A stretch of DNA of 47,489 bases from Linderina pennispora (GCF_002104995.1 NW_024468311.1:1-47489), one strand, 5' to 3'; numbered from the stretch's first letter, positions 27,505 through 37,657 are shown. Numbers and translations are program-made. The notes: a model not told the origin generated them from the letters alone.

Positions 27505-29346
27505 ATGCAGACCCGTATTGCACTCGCGTCGTTCCTGCTGCTGCTGCTGCCACACTCAGTGGCAAGCACCTCGGCACAGATTCGTGGCCTGAACCCGGCT
27601 TTGGCCGAAAAATATGTGGCGAATGCACGGGGCAATTTCGAGTGCTTGGATGGGTCCAAGGAGATTCCGTTTGCGCGTGTCAATGACGACTACTGCGATT
27701 GCACTGACGGCTCAGACGAGCCGGGTACGTCGGCATGTAATAACGGCATGTTCTATTGCCGCAACGAAGGGCACGAGCCGGCCATTATCGACTCTGCCAG
27801 AGTCAACGACGGCGTGTGCGATCCGCAGTGCTGCGATGGGTCGGATGAATGGGACTCGCATGTGGTATGTCCCAACACGTGTGATACAGTGGGCCGCGCG
27901 CACCGGGAGTTGAGGGCCAGCCAGGAGAAAGAACAGAAGGCAGGGCAGCAACGGCTGAGGCAGCTAGTGCGTGAGGCATCGGGGCTGCGCAAAATCAAGC
28001 GCGAAGAGCTTGCTCGCAAGCAATCGAAACTAGCTGACGCCGAAGTCCATCTTGCGGAGGCCGAGCAGCTGAAGGACATGCTGGAAAAGCAGGAACAGGA
28101 GATGCGGGCCAACCAGGACAGTGACCGCGCAATGCGCAAGCAGGGTCTCTTTGACGAATATCTGCCAGATCTGATCGCGTACCGGCGGCACCTGGCCATG
28201 GCCTTGCATCGCAGCCGGTGGCAGCGCGATTCGTTGATTATGCTTCTACGCGCAGTGCGCCGCGAGCACAACGCCGAGTTCAATGACGAGGCGGTGAGTC
28301 TGGCTGTCAAGGAGTACACCGAGTTTGCCGACGCATACCCGTACCTGGAAAATGCGGCGGCATCGGTGATGGAGGAAGGCGAGGGAGCGCGGGCTGCACG
28401 TGAACAGGAGATGGACCGCGACAGCGAATTGCAAGACGACAAAAACTACGAAGCCTGCCGTGACGCAATCAATATTGCTGAGAGCGAGCGCGAGACCAAC
28501 AAGGCTGACATCGACCTGCTCTACGGCATCTTGGCCAAGCTGCGCGATGACTATAACAAAAACTACCATGACTTGGCCGTCAAGGCCGCCGTCGTCGGCT
28601 TGGGAGAGTTCGAGCAGATGCGTGATGCCGATAGCACAGTAATTTCTAGCCAGTACGAGACTCTGGAGATTGCTAAGGCCCAGGAGCGCGTCGCTGAGGC
28701 CAAGGCGCGGCTCGAGCTTATACTTGACGAGACCACCGAGACTCCGGTGGATTCCGAGCAGCCTGATGCGGATTTCCAGCAGCGGTTGGCCGATGCGCGT
28801 AGTGCGTACTATACTGCGAGCTCGGATAAGAGCCAGCTGGCGAATGATGTCAGCGTGCTTTCCGAGCTTCTGGGTAAGGACTTGGGCGAGCGCGATATGT
28901 ACCTGCCGCTGAAGGACAAATGCTACTCTTTGGATGCTGGCGAGTACACGTACGAGGTGTGCTTGCTGGACCAGGCTACTCAGATCAGCAACAAGGACAA
29001 TTCCCGCCAGCACCTGGGCTCTTTTGCTGATTTCGCCAAGGACAGCGACGGAATTACGCTGTATACCACCCACAAGTACCTGAATGGAAACAAGTGCTGG
29101 AACGGGCCCAACCGCTCGCTTATTGCGACATTTGAGTGTGCCGAGGAGATCGAGATAGTAAAGGTCACCGAGCCCGAAAAGTGCGAATACCATGCGCTTA
29201 TTACTGGCCCCTTCGCCTGCCCTATGCCGGAGGATGGTATGGTAGATGGGAAGGAGGGCCCTTCTGGGGAGACGCCTGTTCCTGCTGCGCCTCAGGATGA
29301 CGCTGTTTCTGTTTCACCCATCCCCTATGCTCACGACGAGCTCTAA
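27505..29346 (+). CDS. glucosidase II beta subunit (PRKCSH/GTB1 family)
   Basis: 613 residues. ER-lumen partner of glucosidase II alpha, which trims glucose from N-glycans in glycoprotein quality control. The signal peptide is MQTRIALASFLLLLLPHSVA. Two LDL-receptor-A-like cysteine modules follow: NDDYCDCTDGSDEPGTSAC and NDGVCDPQCCDGSDEWDS, with calcium-binding Asp/Glu. A long charged coiled coil (about residues 130-400) leads to the C-terminal MRH lectin domain, beginning at CYSLDAGEYTYEVCL and including NKCWNGPNRS, which binds mannose on the substrate glycan. The protein ends HDEL, the ER retrieval signal, confirming the frame to the last residue. I chose the ATG at 27505 over the in-frame one at 27388, because the extra N-terminus is a translated poly-T tract. 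Confidence 0.95.
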   Translation: MQTRIALASFLLLLLPHSVASTSAQIRGLNPALAEKYVANARGNFECLDGSKEIPFARVNDDYCDCTDGSDEPGTSACNNGMFYCRNEGHEPAIIDSARVNDGVCDPQCCDGSDEWDSHVVCPNTCDTVGRAHRELRASQEKEQKAGQQRLRQLVREASGLRKIKREELARKQSKLADAEVHLAEAEQLKDMLEKQEQEMRANQDSDRAMRKQGLFDEYLPDLIAYRRHLAMALHRSRWQRDSLIMLLRAVRREHNAEFNDEAVSLAVKEYTEFADAYPYLENAAASVMEEGEGARAAREQEMDRDSELQDDKNYEACRDAINIAESERETNKADIDLLYGILAKLRDDYNKNYHDLAVKAAVVGLGEFEQMRDADSTVISSQYETLEIAKAQERVAEAKARLELILDETTETPVDSEQPDADFQQRLADARSAYYTASSDKSQLANDVSVLSELLGKDLGERDMYLPLKDKCYSLDAGEYTYEVCLLDQATQISNKDNSRQHLGSFADFAKDSDGITLYTTHKYLNGNKCWNGPNRSLIATFECAEEIEIVKVTEPEKCEYHALITGPFACPMPEDGMVDGKEGPSGETPVPAAPQDDAVSVSPIPYAHDEL

Positions 29347-30199
29347 AAGCTTTATTTTCTTTTGTCCATTCGTTTTTGCGACTAATAGCAAAAGACATAT
29401 CTATCTTCATCGTTTGACATGCCGCAACTGGGACAAAATATTGCACACTTAGCGATGACGGCACCGGCTGGCTATAGGCAGATTATTGATGCACACAATA
29501 CATAGCTCTGCGTGTATCACATAGCCCTAAATAAACTAAAAATGCAACATCTGAGGGAACATGTCTACGAAATAGTTGATGTATAGGCAGTATATTAAAG
29601 TATTTTTGGTGAGGCTATGGTGCGTGCAATGGTTATAAGATATAGAGGCGTGCCCCTTCCTAAAAGATATGCTAGGTTCTGATACACAACCCATGCAGGT
29701 AAACCCGGAATACTTGGTAGCGCTGTACTTGCGTTGCCCGCTTTCCGAATATGGGGATATTGCCATCATGACCCACTGAAGCAAACATAAATTTTGATAC
29801 TGTTTTCATTTGCTGATAGTCAACTTTTGGTTTTGTCAAACCATTAATTGTACTGTAACTTCATTCTCTAGTGGCATCTGTAGGTATCCAAGTCATGAAT
29901 AAATGAGCCTGCTGGCCACAAACATTGCATACTCCATTACCCGTTGTCCCAGTTTGAGGCTGTTGGACACTTCATGGCTTTAGCATTGTGATCTAGGGGT
30001 GCTGGTGGGAGTGCATGGGTTTCGCACTCGGTGTGAAGGAAACAACATGGAACAATCTCCACTTCAGGAGCAAATAATAACAAGGTAATGCCTCGCATGC
30101 CCCGAACTGTGCCTCTCTATTTGCACAACAAAGCGTAGAGCCTCCACAGCAACTGCTCTTTATCTCCGCTACACTGACGTTTTAAACATACTCTTTACC
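29347..30199. other. intergenic, no gene seen
   Basis: 850 bp without a supportable gene. An 82-codon minus-strand ORF at 29536-29784 has no recognisable features. Confidence 0.4.
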
Positions 30200-30985
30200 A
30201 TGGACATCGCATCGCTCTTTTCTGTTAACAACAAGACCTTCATTATCACTGGTGGTGCTATAGGTATCGGGCTGATGGCTGCCGACGGACTAGTTGCAAA
30301 TGGCGCCAATGTCTACATTGCCAGCCGTAACGAAGAGAACCTCAAGCGCGAGTCTGAGTGCCTGACAGCTAGTGGGCCTGGCAAGTGCCAGTACGTCGTC
30401 TGTGACCTTCTTGAGTATGACCAAGTCGAGGCCCTCGTTAGAGAAATAGCGCGCAGGGAACCAAATGGAGTCCATGTCCTCATCAACAACGCAGTCTTGG
30501 TGACATCAAAGCCATTTATTGAGCTGACCGAGTCAGACATGGTGTGCGACATTAACATCACCTTGCAGCGCCCGCTTACTCTTGTCCAAAAATTCCTTCC
30601 TCTGCTGCGAAAGACAGCTACTGACGACGATCCTGCGCGGGTTATTAATGTGACAAGTGTTGCTGCTATGACAGCCCTATCAGTTTCCAATACTTTGTAC
30701 CCATCGTGCAAGGCAGGTTTGGCTCATATGACACGCGATCTGGCGCAAAAGCTTGCACCCTACAACGTCAACGTCAATGCTATTGCCCCTGGTCTCTTTG
30801 CCACAATACTATATGACCAGCAGAATGAGCTCCGCAAGAAGGCTGCTATAAGTGCCATTCCTCTTAAGCGCGTCGGACATAAAGCAGATGCTGCCTCTGC
30901 AATTATCTACCTTTCATCAACGGCCGGAGCCTATGTTACTGGGGCGATAATGGTCATCGACGGCGGAGTTCTGGTAAAGCCATGA
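30200..30985 (+). CDS. short-chain dehydrogenase/reductase (classical SDR)
   Basis: 261 residues, a normal length for a classical SDR. Cofactor motif FIITGGAIGIGLMAADGL (TGxxxGxG, about residues 17-25), NNA at about 96-98, catalytic Ser in INVTSVAAM, Tyr and Lys in LYPSCKAG (YxxxK, about 165-169), and the C-terminal GAYVTGAIMVIDGG typical of the family. Arg in YIASRNEEN after the second strand suggests NADP(H). The start MDIASLFSVNNKTFIITGG resembles the RhlG/3-oxoacyl-ACP-reductase-like group, so beta-keto reduction is a plausible reaction, but the substrate is unknown. No frame break. Confidence 0.9.
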   Translation: MDIASLFSVNNKTFIITGGAIGIGLMAADGLVANGANVYIASRNEENLKRESECLTASGPGKCQYVVCDLLEYDQVEALVREIARREPNGVHVLINNAVLVTSKPFIELTESDMVCDINITLQRPLTLVQKFLPLLRKTATDDDPARVINVTSVAAMTALSVSNTLYPSCKAGLAHMTRDLAQKLAPYNVNVNAIAPGLFATILYDQQNELRKKAAISAIPLKRVGHKADAASAIIYLSSTAGAYVTGAIMVIDGGVLVKP

Positions 30986-31246
30986 TCTATAGAATGCTTG
31001 ATACTATATATGCTTCCACATACTTTTTCATATATAAATCAAATTGTATCTCAACCTAGTATTTGGAAGTAGGGTTCTTCAACTATTGCCTATAGGCTTC
31101 AAATTTCAATAGGCTCAATTTCTCACATTGGCTATTCAATTCTGTTTTCTTTGGCTAATCCCCTATAGAGGTAATACAGAGGTATTTATTTGCCTAGTAA
31201 TTGTTTAAGCATATTGTAGCTACTGGCAATTTCAGTAAAATAACCA

Positions 31247-31442
31247 TTTCACCCAAACTACTAGTAGCATCTTGGAAAAGTTTTAGTGATCATGATTTCT
31301 TTATAGTTGCATAACCATATCTATTATGATATTGACTTTTGTTGCCTAAAGATAATTAATCTCAAATATGCAATTTTTTTCTTTCTAGTTAAAATCATTT
31401 TACTTAAACTTTTCTAAGATACCAATAGCAGTTTGGGTGAAA
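31247..31442. repeat. imperfect hairpin, ~52-nt diverged arms
   Basis: Left arm 31247-31301 begins TTTCACCCAAACT; right arm 31391-31442 is its complement with roughly ten differences, the outermost 13 bases (TTTCACCCAAACT / AGTTTGGGTGAAA) matching almost perfectly. Spacer about 90 nt. Confidence 0.7.
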
Positions 31443-31678
31443 CTAAAAGAAAAATATTTGTATCTTAGTATTTATTAATAATACAAAAATACACTTCATA
31501 CAATAATTAGTAAAATCTTTGCTAAAAATATCTAGTAGTAATAATCTGTTCTGAAAATGATAATTCAAATATCTAACTAAATTGTAAATATCTAAAATTT
31601 ATATATCTATGAATACCCCCATATACTTCCTTATAGGGGGTCATTCACAATCACTAAACTAAGTAAAAAATAGCTACT

Positions 31679-31888
31679 ACTTTTAAAACTTTTTATTCTT
31701 TTATTTTTTTTTTATGCTTCTACAAAACCCCTATTGGCATCCTAAAAAATTTCAGTTAATTTCTTATGACCCAGTCTCTATCTCAGTAGAAGCATATTAA
31801 TTGTATATCAACTGAAATTTTTTAGGATGCCAATAGGGGTTTTGTAGAAGCATAAAAAAAAAATAAAAGAATAAAAAGTTTTAAAAGT
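31679..31888. repeat. perfect 79-bp inverted repeat with 52-nt loop
   Basis: Arms 31679-31757 and 31810-31888 are perfectly complementary over 79 nt, including matched runs of ten T and ten A. The inner part (CTATTGGCATCCTAAAAAAT) is related to the inner part of the neighbouring hairpin (CTATTGGTATCTTAGAAAAG). RNA from either strand would form a long duplex. Confidence 0.9.
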
Positions 31889-32040
31889 TTTAATTATATT
31901 TGAATTAGTTTAGTAATTATGAATGACCTCCTAGGTAGAAAGACTATTTCAGTAAAAGTACTAAAAGTTACAAAACTCTTAGGTAATTGTTGAGTAAATA
32001 AGCAGCTATGAATAGCCTCCAGTGCCCTTAGCTAAAAATC

Positions 32041-32487
32041 ATTATGTTCTTATCTTTTTACATAGTGAGCTATATCTGCCCTACTCCTGCACCGTTGGAA
32101 TAAGTGGTCTCATCGGCCACAATACCACACTTGATGCTAATAGCATGCTTGCGAGTAGTAACCGCCTGTGATACTGCTGCATCAACTGCCGTAACGTGGC
32201 TATAAGGGATAGAATGTTTGTAAGGCCATTTTAGCGGAAACGTCACATATTGCTCAGTACCACTGGTATAATCTCACAGCGTCTCTCTTGACCCGTGTTC
32301 CCACTCGCATCGTCATTGATATTGGCGACGAAAGTTGAATATTAACGGGGCGTGAACAGTAAAGATTCCGCTATTTTCCACAGAGTGACCGCTGAGGTGC
32401 ATACAATGGGGCTATCGTTATTGATTATGGGCGAAAAACGTGATGGAATTTGGTTGACCAAAGCGAATTACTACATTTACTCACAGA
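32041..32487. other. intergenic, no gene seen
   Basis: Return to normal base composition. A 67-codon plus-strand ORF at 32352 overlaps the next gene antisense and is not convincing. Confidence 0.4.
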
Positions 32488-32817
32488 CTATGCGGCCATC
32501 TGCATCGACAGCGGTGGGGCTGTCAGCGTATTGTATGCAGGTGGGTCGTCCTTAAGCACTGGGGACCGTGACGGCGGGTTGTATATAGGGAGGATGTCCG
32601 TCTCAATGCTGCGACGAGAGTAGTGGCTGGCAACAGGGGGCGGATACTGAACTGGCTGTGCGAATGCAGGATCGAGCACTGTTACATGCCTAAGTGGTGC
32701 TGGCCGGCTTTGTGGCAGCTCAGCCTGCCGTTTTGTTGCACGACGGACTATGCACCCACGCAGTACACCCCACAAGACGATAAAAGCAGGGATGATGAGG
32801 AACGCAATAAATATCAT
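32488..32817 (-). CDS. small single-pass membrane protein with PPxY tail
   Basis: 109 residues. An N-terminal hydrophobic segment (MIFIAFLIIPAFIVLWGVL) is followed by basic residues (RGCIVRRATKR), giving a predicted short N-terminus and a cytoplasmic tail. The tail holds LPIYNPPSRSP and the PY motif DDPPAYNTL near the C-terminus. PPxY is the ligand of WW domains in Rsp5/Nedd4 ubiquitin ligases; fungal RCR-type and other adaptors have this exact layout of one membrane helix plus a PY tail. It shares a DxxLP(I/V)Y(N/T)P...PP(A/S)Y order with the gene at 33116, so the two are probably paralogues. The adaptor role is inference. Confidence 0.6.
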   Translation of the reverse strand: MIFIAFLIIPAFIVLWGVLRGCIVRRATKRQAELPQSRPAPLRHVTVLDPAFAQPVQYPPPVASHYSRRSIETDILPIYNPPSRSPVLKDDPPAYNTLTAPPLSMQMAA

Positions 32818-33115
32818 GTTGTGTTGGACCAGTTCCGTGCCACTAGGAATGGACGATAGGGATGATACGGGGGAAGAAGACAGGTGTTTTTAGAGTGGCA
32901 TTTGGTCAGTATTTTGTGGCCGGGTATGGCTAATTATGTATTCACCTAGCCCATTACTCCTGAAACATGCATGAAGGCTGCGCTAATGTCCAGGCGACAA
33001 TGTCGTTTCGGGCAAGTCATGCAATAGCCATCTAGCGCATGACACTGTGTAATCTAATCGGCGGTATTTGCAATCTATTAAGCAAAGTTTGTATTTACAG
33101 AAAACGCCTGAGCGT

Positions 33116-33418
33116 CTATGCCGCACGGGCCGAAGGCGGCGACGCAATGGCTGCCTCGTATGACGGCGGCTTGTTGTAGTTGGCTGGCGTGTAAACAGGA
33201 AGCTGGCTGTCCACACTTGACCGGCGGCGGTGGGCAGTTACAGGCGGGGGCAGTGTAATGTTTTCTTGAGGCAGCGGCTGGAAGATTTGGATTGTGCTGT
33301 TTTGTTGAAAGTGCTGTTGCGCTGCGCGTTTTTTCACGTACATCCGACCCCAGGACGACAGTATTATAAGCACGATAACAACGATGAAAATTACCAGGTA
33401 TGCAGAGTAGTTTACCAT
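33116..33418 (-). CDS. small single-pass membrane protein with PPxY tail, paralogue
   Basis: 100 residues. The transmembrane segment is YLVIFIVVIVLIILSSWG, followed by basic MYVKKRAAQ. The cytoplasmic tail has LPPPVTAHRRRSSVDSQLPV then YTPANYNKPPSYEAAIASPP, so the PY motif is PPSY. An RRRSS site next to it could be a basophilic kinase site that gates ligase binding. It lies 300 bp upstream of the similar gene at 32488 on the same strand. A TATA-like TATTTAAA sits about 80 bp upstream of the ATG. Confidence 0.65.
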   Translation of the reverse strand: MVNYSAYLVIFIVVIVLIILSSWGRMYVKKRAAQQHFQQNSTIQIFQPLPQENITLPPPVTAHRRRSSVDSQLPVYTPANYNKPPSYEAAIASPPSARAA

Positions 33419-33494
33419 AGTTGATACTAATTATAAGTGTAGCAGCGAAGCAGAGATGACCTGTGGCAAGAAAAGCCGCTGACAACCAGAGTCC

Positions 33495-33502
33495 TTTAAA
33501 TA
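33495..33502 (-). promoter_or_regulatory. TATA-like box of PPxY protein gene
   Basis: TATTTAAA on the minus strand about 80 bp upstream of the ATG at 33418. Confidence 0.35.
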
Positions 33503-33519
33503 GACAGCTGCTCCTGGTT

Positions 33520-34133
33520 GCCCCACGATGATGCGGTCTTGGCACCAGCGTCATGCAGCATGAGAAGTGTGTTGGGCAAAACCAGAGAGAACAGTCCACA
33601 ACTAATTAGAAAGTTCTTTTTATCGTGGGTTGATTTCCTGAGTGGTGGCTCATCGCGGAGCCGACTGCGCGCGGGTTTCCAAGCGAGCAGGCTATTTGTT
33701 TTGTGACTGCTTCGGACACTGTTGGCAGGGGATATCTGCTGCTGCTGCTGCATGCGCTGGTCTAGTACCTGTTCACTCCAGAAAAGAGAGGCATTCGTGC
33801 GAACAAGCCAGTGATATAATTCTGAGCTTCAAGCCCAGTGCCAAGCATCAGGAATGGCATGACAGCGGCAGCATGTATGCATCTCTTGTGGAATTAGGCT
33901 TCAGGACATTAGAGGCCCCAATCCACCTCGACTCTGCGCTGTTGTGTCAGTGGATAGTCGACGACAGATGGCCATGGGTGCTGAGCATATTTATTGCGGA
34001 ATCCAGAAGAGGTGCTGATTGTCTGTGCTGAGATATTCAAAAACCAGCATGGATAAATCCCTATGGACTCATTGATTGTCGAGAACTGCACCATTGCCTA
34101 GGTTGGAGAACAGCTATTCACAGTACCTCTTCT
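33520..34133. other. intergenic, no gene supported
   Basis: A 129-codon plus-strand ORF (33642-34031) is present but has erratic composition and no recognisable motif, so I do not call it. Nothing else is visible. Confidence 0.35.
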
Positions 34134-34505
34134 CTATTCTGGTGTGTAGATTCTTGGCGGTGGAGCAATAATGCCACATGTGGGCATCAGAAGGTTGCTC
34201 TGTAGCGAGTATGGAGTAAGGGTTTTTTTCTCAGCGCTGTTTTGGTGTTGCCAGTTGAGCGACGTAGGAATAGACACCACAACCGCGTTTGCAGGAGGCT
34301 CGACATGTAAGTAGCCACTAAGTCCTGCGTTAGAAGTGTACTGCGGGTGACCTGACACTGCGTTCTGAGGAATCGGTAACGGGCCAGGAGGTTGGTGGTT
34401 TTTGGGTTTATGTGGATCGGGTTTAGCGCAGGCGTGTATTATCACTCCAAAGACGAATGCAGTGGCTGCGGCTGAAACAGCGTAAAGAGTTGTTACAAGT
34501 AACAT
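34134..34505 (-). CDS. hypothetical small membrane protein, Pro-rich tail
   Basis: 123 residues. The N-terminus MLLVTTLYAVSAAATAFVFG is either a signal peptide or a membrane anchor and is followed by HACAKPDPHKPKNHQPPG. The rest is Pro/Asn/Ser-rich and ends APPPRIYTPE. It resembles the two PPxY genes downstream in size, orientation and layout but lacks a canonical PPxY. It may be a third diverged member or unrelated. Confidence 0.5.
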   Translation of the reverse strand: MLLVTTLYAVSAAATAFVFGVIIHACAKPDPHKPKNHQPPGPLPIPQNAVSGHPQYTSNAGLSGYLHVEPPANAVVVSIPTSLNWQHQNSAEKKTLTPYSLQSNLLMPTCGIIAPPPRIYTPE

Positions 34506-34875
34506 AGGTTTATCTGCAAATATTTCCAGCTATCAACGTAGGTGAGAATGAGACGGTGGCGGCAAAGAGTCGGCTGCAACAGCACAGCTGTAGACAGCTT
34601 TTTTCGCTAATAATACAGCAGAGCACCGCTGGTCCAAGCTGCTCTTGCCCTGGCGGGCAATCTACAGGCAGCTCCGGCGGTGTACGATCTAGAACCAGCA
34701 ATCACCTACCAATGGATCGGCCAAACAAGTCGTGATGGGCGCAGTTAGCGTGCTGAGGAGCGCACGCTGCTTCTCAATGCAATAGTAAAAGCAGCTTCTA
34801 TAAGAATAAAGAGTAGGCTAAGAAAGCAATAATACAAAGCGCCAACCAGAAAATAAGGACTCTATGAAAGGGAGA
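34506..34875. other. intergenic, no gene seen
   Basis: 370 bp between two minus-strand genes with no supportable feature. Confidence 0.4.
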
Positions 34876-36964
34876 CTACGTGTTGAGATATGTCAGCGAC
34901 CGGAAGCGTTTCCGCAGCGACTTTGAGCCCACCAGCTTGCGTGCCCACTCAATGTACGAGTCAACAGAGAGATCATTGAGCCTGTAGACCGAAGAGAAGC
35001 GGTAGAGCGGCGCGAAGAATCTTTCGATGTTGGCAGCCTTGTTCAGCTTGTTCAGGTTGGCCCAGTATACGTCGTAGTCCAACAGAGTGCCTAACGAAAG
35101 CTTCTGCCACTGGCCATTGCTGGGAGTGCGGGCGTAGTAAAAGACGCGGAAGGCGGGGAAGTACTTGGGGATGATGCTGGGAGAGATGGTCGTGATGCTC
35201 AGGCGCGGGATACGTGGCAGCACGAGCACACGCTCGAATTCCTTGAACAGGGTGTCGACAAAATCGCCAGGCAGAGCCATGCGCATGGTCAGATCGGTGG
35301 TGGGCCCAGAGCTGGCCGTGCTCATTTTCGACGAACGACACCTCGGGGTCGTCCTCCATATCAGCCCAGTCCGCGCTCGCCCTCTGTGTATGGTGCAATG
35401 GCAGCATCGGCTTGCTGATCGGCCGTGGTCTGGACCGAGGCAGACTTGGCGCCATCGGTTGACCACACATCACGGATAAGTTTGCCAAAGTACCCTGATT
35501 CCTCGTCGATCTCCCCTCTCCCACCATAGCCGCTGGTCCTTGACAGCAGCGGCAGGCTGCACAGTGGAGTTGACAAACTCCATCGGTGTGTTCGAGGCGA
35601 TCCACTCGACTTCCTGGCCGACGAACGACCAGACGTCAACGTTGCTATGGCCATAGAGCTGGGCATGCACAATAGGCAGGTCGTATTCGTCATCGCTGCT
35701 CTCACTGGGCTTGCGGTTGAGATTGTTGGTTGCCACCGAGCGCTGGAGGCGGAACGACCTGTGTGACGGTGCGGGCGTAGCCATGGTAGCACGTGGGGCG
35801 GTAGTTGTCGCGGTTGGGTATTACATGGCCCATCAGAATCAGGTCGCGGTTGCGCTGGCGAGCCCGGCGGAGCTGGTAGCGGATCCACGCAAGTTGAGCC
35901 AGGCCCGGTGAGTCGTCGGCAGCGCAGCCGCCGACCTTGGCATTGGCGCGGTACCAGTAGATGGTATTGAGGCTCAGCACGGTGATGCCGCGGGGCTTGC
36001 GCACTGGCTTCTGTTTCTTGGGGGCTTTCTTGGGCTTTTTCATGCCGGCAATGCCAGCAGCAGCGCTGGTCTCGGCAGCTGAGGGATTTTCCCCAGCCTG
36101 GTCGTCGGGCACCGAGTCGCCATAGTCGACGACGTCCTTGGCAAAGTAGCCGCCGTAGCGGAAGGTGCGCATCTGGTCGTCGGGGATAAAGCCGTGCCAC
36201 GCCTTGCTCAGCTGACGGTACGTCAGGCGAGCGCGCTTGTGGCCTGGGCTCGGCAGCTCGTTGTGCGGGCTGATGTCGTTGTTGCCGATGTTGGGGACCA
36301 CGGGGATGGCCGGGAAGGCGTAGCGCATGGCGTCAGCGGTAATGTAGTTCTGCTCCACGATCTCCTCAAAGGTGCGAGGGATCTCGGCGTCGCTGTCGTG
36401 GCGGCCACTGTCGCCGGTCCAGATTACAAAGTCGAGCCTGTTGGCCCAGTTTGCGCGCAGGTACTCGGCGGTTGCATTGACCAGCGCCACAGGCGAATCG
36501 CACTTTGCCTCTGGGATTCCAAAGGGCCCCGTGTGGCCGTGGCCGTCGCGGTCGAATCGCTTCCATTGCTTGCTGCTGGAGTCGGCAATGCCGTCGTCCA
36601 TCACGCGTAGGCTGTGGCGGGGGGAGCTCTTGCTGCTCGATGGCGGCTTGCGGTGGCAGCTCGAGTATGTGGTGGATCCAGGCCGGTAGTAGGGGTCGAC
36701 GTGTAGATCTGTGATGTGCAAAAACCGGCCGACGCTCGAGCTGTTGAGCTGTGTTTCCGTGTTCGGCGGGCGATCGCTGGTGCTATCAAACAGCGCTATG
36801 AACCCGAGCGCAACAATTGCCAGCGCTGCCAGAGCCGTGATGGCAAGCACCATCCAGACGCCATGGTTAGTAGACGAAGGCAGCTGCTTTTTTCTGCTGC
36901 GCGCTGGAGGGCTATGCTGGGTAAGCAGCGGCGTGCTTTCGTGCACCTGTGAGCTGCCAGTCAT
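34876..36964 (-). CDS. PPN1: vacuolar endopolyphosphatase (PPN1 family), frame-disrupted
   Basis: A metallophosphoesterase that cleaves long-chain polyphosphate in the vacuole. From the ATG at 36964 a short cytoplasmic N-terminus precedes a type II membrane anchor (VWMVLAITALAALAIVALGF). Metal-site motifs appear in order: FLHITDLHVDPYY, FVIWTGDSGRHDSD, PNIGNNDISPHN, LILMGHVIPN, and in a second frame LYGHSNVDVWSF. A Lys/Pro-rich insert (KKPKKAPKKQKPVRKPRG) sits in the loop before LSLNTIYW. The C-terminal ITTISPSIIPKYFPAFRVFY matches the family end. The first 1.2 kb is one frame; between 35760 and 35325 the coding sequence steps through about five frames, each step equivalent to one surplus base. 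Intact motifs in every piece argue for consensus error rather than gene death. Length about 690 residues, near yeast Ppn1 (674). Confidence 0.88.
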
Positions 36965-37657
36965 TCCGGCGAATGAAAGAAAAAAAAAAAGAGGGAAACC
37001 GTGTGCCGCTAGGAGTACCGCAGATATCGGAGGATAATGAACGACAAGGAGAAACAAAAGGGATTGCGAGTGCCAGGAGAGAGGAAAGGGGCGTGTTGTT
37101 GGGAAGCGGTGGGGCAGGGCGCCTAGGCCTACATATATGGAAAGTGGACAGCGGCAGCACAGGCTAACATTGATGGGCTTCCGAGTAAGACAGTGAGGCG
37201 GAAGGCTGGAGAGGCAAAGTGGATATAAAACAATGCGGCGGCGGCCGTCAATGGCAGCCGGGGACGGGTAGGCCACTGCGATTCCCGCGTTTAACTGACC
37301 AGTCGCGCAATATTGCTGTGGCACGCCCAGTGCGCCAGTGGCCGAGATGTGCTGAGGAAAAATATCTTTTGGAATACGAAAATAATGTGGACGAGTGACC
37401 AGGGGGCAGCACCATCTGCGAGTCAGATGCCGGGTAGGTGTTTCACTGTAGCCGGCTGCGGGCCAGTGGGGCGGGGCTAATGGGGGACAGGGAAAGCAAA
37501 TCGCGCCCCCCTCCTTTCCTTGACGTCAGAGCGCCTCCGGACACCGTCGTGGCAAGTGTATGTGCAGAGATGCGAGGTAGAGGTCACATTTAGTCTAGCA
37601 GTCACATGGGGCTCCAAAAAAAAAATTGGCTGCTGCGAGAAATCGAAAAGCCGCAAG
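36965..37657. other. intergenic between endopolyphosphatase and nucleoporin genes
   Basis: Upstream region of the endopolyphosphatase gene; an in-frame extension to 37324 reads as untranslated leader. No other feature seen. Confidence 0.4.

Larger units (their letters stand above)
30986..32040. other. AT-rich block with nested inverted repeats, probably transposon-derived
   Basis: Base composition drops sharply to A/T with no coding potential on either strand. It contains two related hairpins (annotated separately) and an outer imperfect repeat: GGTCATTCACAATCACTAAA (from about 31639) matches the complement of 31900-31930 with few differences. TATGAATnnCCnCC occurs three times (about 31608, 31918, 32009). 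GGCTATTCA occurs near 31131 and, inverted, near 32010. No target-site duplication could be fixed. A MITE or foldback element is the best guess. Confidence 0.45.

Noticed and set aside
28246-29193. 315-codon antisense ORF inside the glucosidase II beta gene
   Set aside because: The sense frame has full domain structure and ends in HDEL; the antisense frame has no features.
33642-34031. 129-codon plus-strand ORF between the small membrane-protein genes
   Set aside because: No motif, erratic composition, and no promoter or paralogue; could not be supported.
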